DNA from: Helicobacteraceae bacterium
GTDB taxonomy: Bacteria > Campylobacterota > Campylobacteria > Campylobacterales > SZUA-545
Length of the DNA stretch: 33,249 nucleotides
Direction: 5' to 3'
Assembly: GCA_031258155.1 (NCBI GenBank)
Contig: JAIRNH010000011.1
Span: 1 to 33,249, forward strand
The translations under genes were made by a program, and so were the position numbers. Under the pieces are notes generated by a model. It was given only the letters and a program-made list of their open reading frames with translations. It was not told the origin of the DNA and ran no database searches. This document shows, piece by piece, positions 25,082-33,081 of the stretch (its first letter is position 1; every line of letters begins with the position of its first letter).

Positions 25082-25282
25082 ATGAAGTTCTACGAATTGT
25101 GCAAGTATATTTGGCAAAATATCTATCCCAGAGTAGAGGAAATTAACGAGGCGATTAATCAAGCCGCAGAGACGGCGCGGCAAGCGGCGGATGAAGCGTT
25201 AGCGGCAACATGCCAGAGCGCGCAAGCCGCCGGTAATAGCGCAAGCGCGGCGAGCGCCGCCGCTTTGTTTCAATCCGCATGA
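25082..25282 (+). CDS. Small Ala/Ser-rich protein resembling a phage tail-fibre stalk fragment
   Basis: This 66-residue protein has a short N-terminus (MKFYELCKYIWQNIYPRVEE) followed by heptad-like Ala-rich helix (INQAAETARQAADEALAA) and AGNSASAASAAALF. Ala/Ser repeats of this kind form trimeric stalks in tail fibres, but the protein stops abruptly. Its final codons lie within a CRISPR-like repeat unit (from 25267), so it may be a truncated version of a longer fibre gene. It begins 4 bases after the stop of the broken gene upstream. Confidence 0.5.
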   Translation: MKFYELCKYIWQNIYPRVEEINEAINQAAETARQAADEALAATCQSAQAAGNSASAASAAALFQSA

Positions 25283-25363
25283 TCGCAAGGAGCGCGACGC
25301 GCTTCGGTTCGCGCCCCAAAGCCCAGCTTATGCTTCAATCCGTATGATCGCAAAGAAACGCAA
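25267..25363. repeat. Two CRISPR-like repeat units (type I-C-like length) with one 33-bp gap
   Basis: Unit 1 (25267-25298, 32 bp) begins GTTTCAATCC and ends GCGCGAC, exactly the ends and the length of common type I-C repeats, though its middle differs. Unit 2 (25332-25363) shares GCTTCAATCC, ATGATCGCAA and little of the end. They are 65 bp apart, leaving a 33-bp interval, typical of I-C arrays. No third unit follows and no cas gene is in the window. It may be a decayed array end or a chance short duplication. The stretch 25283-25439 shows nothing else. Confidence 0.3.
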
Positions 25364-25439
25364 GCGCTGGCGCGCAGTTTCATGTCGCGCGCCTGCGGAA
25401 ACTTAAGCGGCGGGCGTTCGATTAGAAAAGGTCAAGCGT

Positions 25440-25829
25440 TTAGAGCAGGGTTATAATCGCTTGGCGATCGCGCGGTCCGTCAAAATCCGCGAAAAATACG
25501 CCCTGCCAGGGACCGATCAGCATTTGAGCGTTTTCGACCGGAACAACCACGCTAGAACCCATATACGCCGCTTTCATATGCGCGTCGCCGTTGCCTCCGG
25601 TATGCGCGTAACGCCCGTCCGAAGGGAAAAAATCGTGAAGTTTTTTCAGCAGATCGCGTTGGATATTGGGGTCTTTGTTCTCGCACACAAACACGCCGCA
25701 CGTGCTATGCGGCGAGAATATATTAACAGCCGAAGCGTTTACGCCGCTTTTAATAATCTCTTCGTTGATCCTCTCCGTTATATCGATCATCTCCGTTTTA
25801 TAACGGGTTTTAATCTCCAATTTGCTCAC
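25440..25829 (-). CDS. YjbQ/UPF0047 family protein
   Basis: Small conserved protein annotated in other bacteria as a secondary thiamine-phosphate synthase enzyme; its real role is not settled. Signature segments are SPHSTCGVFVCEN, DGRYAHTGGNGDAHMKA and IGPWQGVFFADFDGPRDR, which contain the His and Asp residues of the family site. I choose GTG at 25829 (129 residues) because AAAGGA lies 8 bases upstream; an in-frame ATG at 25871 would add 14 poorly conserved residues and lacks a ribosome binding site. Confidence 0.88.
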   Translation of the reverse strand: MSKLEIKTRYKTEMIDITERINEEIIKSGVNASAVNIFSPHSTCGVFVCENKDPNIQRDLLKKLHDFFPSDGRYAHTGGNGDAHMKAAYMGSSVVVPVENAQMLIGPWQGVFFADFDGPRDRQAIITLL

Positions 25830-25953
25830 TTTTATATTCCTTTGCGGTTTAATCGCCCTCTCGCCGACCAATACGGGCGCTAACGACTTTATCGTTTGGC
25901 GCGATCGCTAAAACGCCGTTTCGCTTTTTGACGCGCGTATAGTTCAACCGATC

Positions 25954-26772
25954 TTATTTTCTCGCGGCGTTGTTGGTAATTTTATTATTATGCGCCTTAG
26001 CGCCGATTATCCGTCGCAAAAAACGATACTCCTCTTTCGAGCAAAACCTCCATTTGCCGACGGGTAACGCGTTCAACGAGATTTCGCCGAAGCTAACGCG
26101 CTTTAGATCAAGCGTTTCGCGCCCAAAATGGGCGAAAAATCGACGTATTTCGCGGTTTTTCCCTTCGTTTAACGCGATTTTAAGCCGCGAAAAACGGGGG
26201 TGATTTTTCTCGATCCGCCATTTGACAAACGGCGCGAAAACGCCGATCTTGTCGCTGTTTAACGGGTGAGCGCCCGCGTTGCCGATCGGCTTTAAACCTT
26301 CGCTCATCGCCTTTTCAATCGCGGGAGTTACAAAACCGTCTATCTTGACGTTATATACGCGCTCAAGATCGCTTGTCGTCAGCTTTGCGGCTATCTCCGC
26401 GCTATCGGTAAGCAAAAGCGCCCCCTCGCTCGCGTAATCGAGCCGTCCAACGGCGATAAACCGCGCAAACCGATCGGGCAGACTCTCAAAAATAGTCTTT
26501 CGCCCCTGCGGATCGCGTCTGGTTACAAGCTCGCCTTTGGGTTTGTGATAGACGATAACGGTGTATTGCTCGCCTTTTTTCCCTAGCGGTTTGCCGTCGA
26601 TAAAAAGTTCGTCGTCCTCTTTGATCCTCGCGCTTAAATCGACCGCCTTTTGCGTTCCGATCGCCACGCGCCCTTCCAAGATTAACCTATCCGCCTCGCG
26701 CCGCGAATAACCGCCGCGCTCGGCGATCGCTTTGTTGATGCGTTTCGCGCCGATCTTTTGCTCGTTTGCCAC
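25954..26772 (-). CDS. RsuA/RluB family rRNA pseudouridine synthase
   Basis: Converts a specific uridine in rRNA to pseudouridine. An S4 RNA-binding domain (about 10-60; RINKAIAERGGYSRREADRLI) is followed by the catalytic domain with VGRLDYASEGALLLT, where Asp112 is the catalytic residue, and by KNREIRRFFAHFGRETLDLKRVSFG. The large-subunit enzyme RluB is the likeliest member, but RluE/RsuA types cannot be excluded. The start is a GTG with no ribosome binding site; a perfect TATAAT lies only 5 bases upstream, so the mRNA may be leaderless. Confidence 0.9.
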   Translation of the reverse strand: MANEQKIGAKRINKAIAERGGYSRREADRLILEGRVAIGTQKAVDLSARIKEDDELFIDGKPLGKKGEQYTVIVYHKPKGELVTRRDPQGRKTIFESLPDRFARFIAVGRLDYASEGALLLTDSAEIAAKLTTSDLERVYNVKIDGFVTPAIEKAMSEGLKPIGNAGAHPLNSDKIGVFAPFVKWRIEKNHPRFSRLKIALNEGKNREIRRFFAHFGRETLDLKRVSFGEISLNALPVGKWRFCSKEEYRFLRRIIGAKAHNNKITNNAARK

Positions 26773-26777
26773 GCCGT

Positions 26778-26783
26778 ATTATA
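26778..26783 (-). promoter_or_regulatory. TATAAT box directly in front of a GTG start
   Basis: Perfect -10 hexamer on the minus strand, ending 5 bases before the GTG of the pseudouridine synthase. Transcription normally begins about 6-8 bases after the hexamer, which is within the start codon. The opposite-strand ccsBA gene begins at 26866, so this 93-bp interval is a divergent promoter region. Confidence 0.55.
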
Positions 26784-26865
26784 CCTACCCGCGCCCAATC
26801 GCGGCGGCTGGCTATCAAGGTTGGTTTTGCTACTCTGTCGGTATTACAAGTTGGCGGTAGGATTT

Positions 26866-29800
26866 ATGACGTTTAACGGCATTTTCAACTTTCTCTTTTC
26901 TATGCGCGCGGCGGCGGCTTTACTCTTTCTTATCGCTTTCGCGTGCGCGGCGGCTACTTTTATCGAAGCCGATCCAGAGCTAGGAACTCAAGCGGCTAGG
27001 GCTCTTGTATATAACCATTGGTGGTTTGAAACCGCGCTGTTTTTGCTCTGCGCGTCGCTTGCGGGCAATATGATTAAATTCGGTATGCTCCGCAAAGAAA
27101 AAACGACGGTTTTTATCTTGCACTCCTCCGTTTTTATAATCCTGCTCGGCGCGTTTATCACCCGCTATTTCGGTTACGAGGGTCTTATGCATATTCGCGA
27201 AGGCGAGACGAGCGCGTCCATCTTCAGCGCCGATCCGTATCTGAAAATCTCCAGTAGCGGATTAAACGCGAGTTGGCGGCTGCCGCTCTCGCCGGTTAGC
27301 TCCGTCGGCGACGAGTTTAACGCCAATCTCGGAGGCGGCGCGCCCGTAACGATCGAAACTAAGGCTTACTATCCGCGCGCGAAAGAAGCCGTCGTGCCGC
27401 TAGAAACCGGCGGCAAGCCTTATATGTCCATTCTGATTAGTTACGCGAACGGCGCGCCCGCGTTTGCCGAGCTGTTTTACGGAGAGTCTGTCGAGCTTAG
27501 CGGCTCTATTATCGCGTTTGGCGAAGATCCGGGGTTTGAAAAGCCGGCGATTGTTATCGACGCGCAAGACGATCAGCTAGTTATCCGCGCCTATTCCGAT
27601 CTGTTGCGCGTAAATCTTGACGCGGACGAGCAGACCGTTCTGCGCGCTCACGCCGCGCATCCGTTTGATCGCAACGCGCGTTATAGCGCGATGGACGGCG
27701 TAAGCGTGGTTTTGCGCGATTATCTCGCGGCGGCGGAACGTAAAATAATCGAGGCAAAACCAAACGAGCCAAGCGCGGGAAGCGCCGTGATCGTCGAGGT
27801 ATCGCACAAGAACGACCGCAAAGAGGCGGCGCTGCTCGGCGGCGCTAACGTTAGCGGCTATCCGGTCGAATTGGAGCTTGCGGGGCGTAATTTCACGCTC
27901 GCTTTCGGCTCTGAAGAGATCGAGCTTCCCTTTTCGCTCAAGCTGGATCGGTTTATCATAGAGCGCTATCCGGGGTCGAGCTTGGCGTCGTCTTACGAAA
28001 GCCAAGTAACGCTAATCGACGACGAGCGCGGCGTGAAAGAGCCGCGCCGCATATATATGAACAATATCCTTGTTTATAAAAAGTTTCGCTTTTATCAACA
28101 CAGCTACGATCGCGACGAGCGCGGAACGCTCCTGTCCGTCTCCAACGATCCCGGCGTTTGGCTAACCTATATCGGCTACGCGATGCTTACAATCGGTTTT
28201 TTCATCGCGTTTTTTAGCCCGCATAGCCGCTTTAGAACGCTAGCGGCGCAAATTGAAAAAAACAGAATCGCGCGGAGTTTTTCTACCTGTCTAATCGCGC
28301 TGTTTTTTGTTTTCGGCGCCGCCGATCTAAAAGCCGACGAAACAAACTCGACGCGCATAATGGGCATAGTGGACGCGAAACACGCCGAACGATTCGGAGC
28401 GTTGCTCGTTCAGGATTCAAGCGGGCGAATCAAGCCGATCGACACTTTGGCTAGAGAGGCTTTAAGCAAAATGACGCGCAAAAACTCCATAGGAGACCTA
28501 AGCGCGACGCAGGTATTTCTAGGTATGTTAAGCGCGCCAAGAGGCTGGCAACAGGTCAAGATGATACGTTTAAGCCACCCCGATCTCGGCTCTATGCTAG
28601 GGCTGGAAGCGTCCGCGAAAGAGGCGTCGTTCCTTGATTTTTTTGGATACGATCAAAACGACGAGATCGTTTATAAACTAGGCGAGGTTACCAAAGTCGC
28701 GGATCGCACGCCAGATTCGCAAAAAAGCCTGTTGCAAAAAGAGCTAGTTAAAGTTCTTCAGCGCGTGGATACCGCTTATATGATCTATGAAGGTTATCTT
28801 TTGCGCGTCATACCGGTAAAAGGCGATCCGGCTTTCGCGTGGGTTTCGCCGCCGCAGACGTTGGAGCCGCTTTCGCCCGACGACGCGAAAGAGACGGCGC
28901 AAACGTATAACGAGTATATAAAGGCGCTCAAGAGCGCGCAAATGAGCGGCGAATGGGATAGCGCCGATTTAGCGTTAGATCGGCTTAAAGCCTATCAAGA
29001 AACCTACGGCGCGGCTGTGATACCAAGCGACGATAGGATCAAAGCGGAGATGCTGTTAAACTCGCTTGATCCTTTCTTTATTTTGCTTTTTTGCTACCTG
29101 ACGTTGGGTTTGATTTTTCTGATCTGGGCGTTTATACGATCGCTTGCGCCAAGTTTTATGAAAGACAAGGCGGGCTACGTTTCAGCCGCTCTAATAAGTT
29201 TGACCGCGCTGGCGTTTGTTTTTCACGCCGTCGCGCTGGGTTTGCGCTGGTATGTTTCGGGGCACGCGCCTTGGTCTAACGGCTACGAGTCGATAGTCTA
29301 TGTGTCGTGGGCGGCGGCGTTAGCGGGCTTGCTGTTTGCGAGACGCTCGATTTTCGCGCTTCCGGCGGCGGCGTTAATCGCGGCTTTCGCGTTAATGACG
29401 GCGTATATAGCCGCGATGGACCCGCAGATTACCACGCTCGCGCCCGTGTTAAAGTCGCACTGGCTGACGATTCACGTCAGCGTCATATCGGCAAGCTACG
29501 GCTTTCTCGGCTTGTCTATGCTGCTAGGACTGATCTCGCTTGCGCTGTTTATCTTCCGCGCGCCGAAAAAGACGAAAATAGACGAGGCGATCGCGGAGCT
29601 TACGCGCATAAACGAAATGTCTATGATGGTCGGCTTGGCGCTGCTGTCGATCGGCAACATTTTCGGCGCGGTATGGGCTAACGAATCGTGGGGGCGCTAT
29701 TGGAGCTGGGATCCTAAAGAGACGTGGACGCTTGTCAGCATGCTGATCTACGCGGCGATTCTGCACTTTAGATTTATACCCGCGCTTAAAAGCAGATTCG

Positions 29801-30009
29801 CGTTTTCGCTGGCGAGCGTATGGGGATTTTTGTCGATACTAATGACCTATTTCGGCGTTAATTATTATCTATCTGGCATGCACTCCTACGCGGGCGGCGA
29901 CGGCGCGGTTACGCCCTATTGGTTTTACTTTACCGTCCTCGCGCTCGCGTGCGTAACCGCTTTCTCGTCGATAAAAAGCGATATTCGTTTTCCGCTTGAT
30001 AGCAGATAA
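26866..30009 (+). CDS. ccsBA: Fused cytochrome c heme-attachment protein (ResB-CcsA, system II)
   Basis: Single-chain system II cytochrome c synthase, which moves heme across the inner membrane and attaches it to CxxCH motifs of apocytochromes in the periplasm. The N-terminal half is ResB/CcsB-like (membrane helices near residues 12-30, 50-65 and 80-100, then a long periplasmic domain), the C-terminal half is CcsA with the WWD heme motif WGRYWSWDPKETW and conserved His residues in GLRWYVSGHAPWSNGYES, HWLTIHV and SGMHSYAGG. The fusion is characteristic of Campylobacterota. I start it at Met 26866 (1047 residues), after TAGGA, because translation from 26758 would cross the start of the divergent gene. 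Confidence 0.93.
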   Translation: MTFNGIFNFLFSMRAAAALLFLIAFACAAATFIEADPELGTQAARALVYNHWWFETALFLLCASLAGNMIKFGMLRKEKTTVFILHSSVFIILLGAFITRYFGYEGLMHIREGETSASIFSADPYLKISSSGLNASWRLPLSPVSSVGDEFNANLGGGAPVTIETKAYYPRAKEAVVPLETGGKPYMSILISYANGAPAFAELFYGESVELSGSIIAFGEDPGFEKPAIVIDAQDDQLVIRAYSDLLRVNLDADEQTVLRAHAAHPFDRNARYSAMDGVSVVLRDYLAAAERKIIEAKPNEPSAGSAVIVEVSHKNDRKEAALLGGANVSGYPVELELAGRNFTLAFGSEEIELPFSLKLDRFIIERYPGSSLASSYESQVTLIDDERGVKEPRRIYMNNILVYKKFRFYQHSYDRDERGTLLSVSNDPGVWLTYIGYAMLTIGFFIAFFSPHSRFRTLAAQIEKNRIARSFSTCLIALFFVFGAADLKADETNSTRIMGIVDAKHAERFGALLVQDSSGRIKPIDTLAREALSKMTRKNSIGDLSATQVFLGMLSAPRGWQQVKMIRLSHPDLGSMLGLEASAKEASFLDFFGYDQNDEIVYKLGEVTKVADRTPDSQKSLLQKELVKVLQRVDTAYMIYEGYLLRVIPVKGDPAFAWVSPPQTLEPLSPDDAKETAQTYNEYIKALKSAQMSGEWDSADLALDRLKAYQETYGAAVIPSDDRIKAEMLLNSLDPFFILLFCYLTLGLIFLIWAFIRSLAPSFMKDKAGYVSAALISLTALAFVFHAVALGLRWYVSGHAPWSNGYESIVYVSWAAALAGLLFARRSIFALPAAALIAAFALMTAYIAAMDPQITTLAPVLKSHWLTIHVSVISASYGFLGLSMLLGLISLALFIFRAPKKTKIDEAIAELTRINEMSMMVGLALLSIGNIFGAVWANESWGRYWSWDPKETWTLVSMLIYAAILHFRFIPALKSRFAFSLASVWGFLSILMTYFGVNYYLSGMHSYAGGDGAVTPYWFYFTVLALACVTAFSSIKSDIRFPLDSR

Positions 30010-30035
30010 AAGCGGGCTTGCCGTCAACGTCGTTT

Positions 30036-30361
30036 CGTCATTCCCGCGCGAAGCGATAGGGCGGTTTACCGCCCGTAATCGCGAAGGAAGGCGGGAATCC
30101 ATAGAAATAACGTAATGCGATTGTTTGTTGTCTCTGCGAAACATCTGGAAATGGATTCCCGCCTACGCGGGAATGACGTAAGGGGGCGGGGGAGCGAGGG
30201 GAGACGGGTTTATGGATACCCGCCTTCGCGGGTATGACGTTTTCGCGAAGCGCACCCCGCGTGGGTAGAAGCGCAAGGCGCGAAGGAAGGCGGGAATCCG
30301 TAACAGCGATCATCAAAAAGATGGATACCCGCCTTCGCGGGTATGACGTTTTCGCGAAGCG
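30036..30361. repeat. Cluster of dispersed palindromic repeats (dRS3/REP-like)
   Basis: Fills the 360-bp gap after ccsBA. Short palindromes of the form ATTCCCGC-x-GCGGGAAT or ATACCCGC-x-GCGGGTAT recur: about 30039-30103 (with an inner GGGCGG/CCGCCC hairpin), 30152-30179, 30212-30252, a half at 30282-30300 and 30321-30361. The units at 30212 and 30321 are identical over about 40 bp, including TTTTCGCGAAGCG after the palindrome. Flanking GAAGGAAGGCGGGAATCC appears twice. They resemble Neisseria dRS3-type elements in form and could also end transcription between the convergent operons. Confidence 0.75.
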
Positions 30362-30372
30362 GGAGTTAAAGC

Positions 30373-30987
30373 TCAACAGCCGTCGTGAACGCGCCCCGTT
30401 TCAGGTTCAACGCACACTTTGGCGCTTTCGCCGTCGATATGCGTTAGCGTAATCTCGCAAGTATTTTGCAACAATTTGGCAACGCCTCCGTCGAACGCGT
30501 AAGGCCTGCCAATCTCGTCAAAAGAAATCATAAAATTGTCGCCGGGTACTCCCCCGCAATTATTCAAGGTCATACTCTGTATTTGACGCGCGGCTCCTAG
30601 CGATAACTCAGGCGTAGCGCGCTCGTCTGTCGCGCCGATAATGGCGCCGTAGCCGCCCGTAAGATAGTTTCTTGTCATCGGATCTAGCGCGAAATCGCTA
30701 AGCGTCGAAGCGTAACCCGTTGTGGCGCTAGGCGCAAATACGGAACAACTTGTATTTGCGAGATTGCAATGAAACTGCCAACGTTTATACTTCCACGAGA
30801 CGTTGTCCGGCTCAAACTTATCGTCCATCACGGCTAAATGTTGCGTATAACGCAAACGTAAAATCAGCTCTTCTTTAGCCAACATCAAATTATCAGGGCG
30901 GTAGAAATAGGAGACCGCGATCGCGGTCAAAATCCCCACGATAACCACCACTATAACAAGTTCGATAAAGGTAAACGCTTTTCTCAT
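30373..30987 (-). CDS. Type II secretion/competence-type pseudopilin
   Basis: Class III signal sequence and pilin helix at the N-terminus: MRKAFTFIELVIVVVIVG, with Glu at +5 of the presumed mature protein and Ala, not Gly, before the cleavage site, as in many Campylobacterota pseudopilins. The remaining 175 residues form the periplasmic head with five or more cysteines (CNLANTSC, NNCGG, QNTCE, VCVEPE, HDGC) that could form disulfides. It overlaps the gene before it by 4 bp (ATGA) and ends the operon. Confidence 0.85.
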   Translation of the reverse strand: MRKAFTFIELVIVVVIVGILTAIAVSYFYRPDNLMLAKEELILRLRYTQHLAVMDDKFEPDNVSWKYKRWQFHCNLANTSCSVFAPSATTGYASTLSDFALDPMTRNYLTGGYGAIIGATDERATPELSLGAARQIQSMTLNNCGGVPGDNFMISFDEIGRPYAFDGGVAKLLQNTCEITLTHIDGESAKVCVEPETGRVHDGC

Positions 30988-31388
30988 GGCAGTTGCACCG
31001 TCCTTCTGGCATAACGTATCGGCATTCCCTCTACCTCGCCGGTTACCACCGTATCGATAAGCATATAAAGGGCTTCCGGGTTGTGAGGCGCGGTAAGGCT
31101 GCCGTCAGCATAACGGATAGTGACGTTAATATCAAACTGATCGACTTTTATATCTATCTTATCGGGTCTGGAATCGCTGGCGGCGCCGGTCGTATTCCCC
31201 CGTCTTAATAGCTCGTTTACCGCGTATTCCATACCCATGCCCGCGTATAGCTCGGCTTGCGCGCGCATAAAAGCCTGCGTCTTTTGTTCGACAGACATAG
31301 TTGATAAGCTCAAAATCGCCATGCCGATCGTCGCTATAATCACCAGCGCCATAATCGCGGTGATCAAAGAAAACCCTCCGCGTCTCAT
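30984..31388 (-). CDS. Minor pilin-like protein without Glu5 (PilX/GspK-like)
   Basis: Start chosen at ATG 31388 because AAAGGAG lies 6 bases upstream and the following residues (MRRGGFSLITAIMALVIIATIG) give a prepilin-type leader with GG before Phe. At +5 the usual Glu is missing (FSLIT), which in known systems marks tip pseudopilins such as GspK or PilX, proteins added first at the pilus tip. The 134-residue size is smaller than GspK and closer to PilX. ATGA overlaps on both sides show tight coupling. Confidence 0.75.
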   Translation of the reverse strand: MRRGGFSLITAIMALVIIATIGMAILSLSTMSVEQKTQAFMRAQAELYAGMGMEYAVNELLRRGNTTGAASDSRPDKIDIKVDQFDINVTIRYADGSLTAPHNPEALYMLIDTVVTGEVEGMPIRYARRTVQLP

Positions 31389-32422
31389 AGCACGCTCCTT
31401 TCTCTGCAAAACTGCACTTCGTTGACCTCGCCAGGTCCCACCATTGCCGCCCAATCGCTCGCCTGCACGCACAACCTCAAACGCAAAACGCCGCCGGATT
31501 CTTGAAACAAAAACTTGGTTACGTTGCCAAGCAAAACCTCTGTTTTTGCCTCCACATCATCATAGGCTTCGTCATTCCACGGGCGGAAATCATACGCCAT
31601 CTTCAACTCTCCGTTATCCACCCACACGGCATACGCCGATCGCGCCAGAAAATAGTTAGGCGTGTTATTTGCGCCGCTATAAGAGGGCGGGTGATAGGCG
31701 GCGGAGTCGCCGCCAGCAGCGTCATATAAGGGCGTTATCGTAAAATCGGTCTCCGACGCGGCGTCGAGAGTTACTTGAAAATAGCTAGACTTGGTATGAC
31801 CGGCGCCGCCGTTTATCCAGTTCCAGCTTAAATGTTTCATGCTTGCGCTATTGCCCGCCGGCGTTTCGCCGCGCCAATCCCCGCCCGCGAAAATCAAAAC
31901 GGTTTTCGGACTCGGGATATCGAAGGGGTTTGCTCCCGCCAGCGTCGTTTCTATCCCTAGAGCGACAGTGCGTAAATTGCTAAGCGGCGTTCTAAATTGA
32001 TTGGCGCCCGCGCCGTCCGCGCCGGTTAAACGAAGCCCGATCGCGCTCCAGCCTGGTTCCACAATCGAACCGCCGGTCGACGCGCCGCGTTGCGATTCGT
32101 AGGCTATACCCACCCATTGGAGCGCTTCAAAATCCTCAAGATTCCAGCTCCAACTAGGAGTAGGCGTTACCTCGGGTTGGTAGATTGGACTTACGCTGTC
32201 GGTGTCTATATCATACGCGACCACGCTGTTTTTTACCCGATAGCTAAGTCTAGCCGCCAATATGTCTAACGTGCGGCGCAGATCGCTTTGCGCGCGTTCC
32301 GTATCCCGCGCGGCGGCGTATCGCTCAAAAAAACGAGAGAGTATTTCGGCGCCTATCATCGCCAAAATGCCCAAAACGACAATCGAAAAGATCAGCTCGA
32401 TTAAAGTAAAAGCGCGTTTCAT
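31385..32422 (-). CDS. Large pseudopilin (PilW/GspJ-like)
   Basis: Begins MKRAFTLIELIFSIVVLG, a standard prepilin N-terminus with Glu at +5, followed by a helix (ILSRFFERYAAARDTERAQSDLRRTLD) and a 290-residue head rich in Trp, Tyr and Asn. I start at 32422, one base after the upstream stop, with GGAAAG in the end of that gene; an in-frame ATG at 32440 lacks a binding site. Overall size resembles minor pilins of the PilW/GspJ kind. A C-terminal segment LRLRLCVQASDWAAM precedes the end. Confidence 0.82.
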   Translation of the reverse strand: MKRAFTLIELIFSIVVLGILAMIGAEILSRFFERYAAARDTERAQSDLRRTLDILAARLSYRVKNSVVAYDIDTDSVSPIYQPEVTPTPSWSWNLEDFEALQWVGIAYESQRGASTGGSIVEPGWSAIGLRLTGADGAGANQFRTPLSNLRTVALGIETTLAGANPFDIPSPKTVLIFAGGDWRGETPAGNSASMKHLSWNWINGGAGHTKSSYFQVTLDAASETDFTITPLYDAAGGDSAAYHPPSYSGANNTPNYFLARSAYAVWVDNGELKMAYDFRPWNDEAYDDVEAKTEVLLGNVTKFLFQESGGVLRLRLCVQASDWAAMVGPGEVNEVQFCRERSVL

Positions 32423-32423
32423 G

Positions 32424-33080
32424 TTAACGCTTTCCAACATTGGACGCGGCGTAACGCAAAACGCCTATCGTCTCGTCCGTGTCGTCATACGCGACGCGAA
32501 CGGTAATCAGCAATAGATCGCTAGGAGCGGCGCCCGCCGAAGGCCAGTTCGTCCAATTAGGCGGATTACCAAAATCAGCTACGTGGTTGTCACTAATCGG
32601 CGTGATCGTAACGTCCAGCCTGTAACCTTGCGAAAAATCGCGTTGCGTCCAGCCGTGATATTCGTTGATGGCGGATTGCGGCTCTACTAGACCTATACCA
32701 CCTATAATATCGGTTGCGCTCGCGTTATAACAAAGCGAATCGCGCTTTAAGGCGATACCCGACGCGGAAGATTTAAGCTCCGCAACGCCCCTTGTTTCCG
32801 TAATGCTTCCATCCGCGACAAGGGGGCAGATCGGGTTAATGCCCGCTCCATAGTTGATAACCAGCGGCTTGCCTCTCAAATCGTCTCTATTAAGAAGGCT
32901 GTTGTGCGGCTGAGCGATTATCTCCTGTATTTTCGCGGCGGCGTGATAGAGCGCCTCCCCTTCTAGGGAGGCTATATCGGACTCAACAGATTTAAGCAAT
33001 AGTCCGGGAACCGCCGCGAATATTATCCCTATCAATATGATCGTAACAATCAGTTCGATCATAGAAAAAGCGTTTCTCAT
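32424..33080 (-). CDS. Pseudopilin (PilV/GspI-like)
   Basis: Prepilin-type start MRNAFSMIELIVTIILIG with Glu at +5 and Ala at the cleavage site, followed by a 190-residue head with LITVRVAYDDTDETIGVLRY near the C-terminus, reminiscent of minor pilins whose last part reads as a beta sheet. AGGGAG is 5 bases before the ATG. It begins 1 base after the stop of the partial gene upstream and is followed directly by the next pseudopilin, so the group is one operon. Confidence 0.82.
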   Translation of the reverse strand: MRNAFSMIELIVTIILIGIIFAAVPGLLLKSVESDIASLEGEALYHAAAKIQEIIAQPHNSLLNRDDLRGKPLVINYGAGINPICPLVADGSITETRGVAELKSSASGIALKRDSLCYNASATDIIGGIGLVEPQSAINEYHGWTQRDFSQGYRLDVTITPISDNHVADFGNPPNWTNWPSAGAAPSDLLLITVRVAYDDTDETIGVLRYAASNVGKR

Positions 33081-33081
33081 A

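Noticed and set aside
27577-28005. 142-codon minus-strand frame inside ccsBA
   Set aside because: Arginine-rich shadow of the periplasmic ResB domain.
30038-30376. 112-codon minus-strand frame downstream of ccsBA
   Set aside because: Lies entirely in the palindromic repeat cluster; the peptide repeats RRRVSIF/SRLPSRL because the DNA does.
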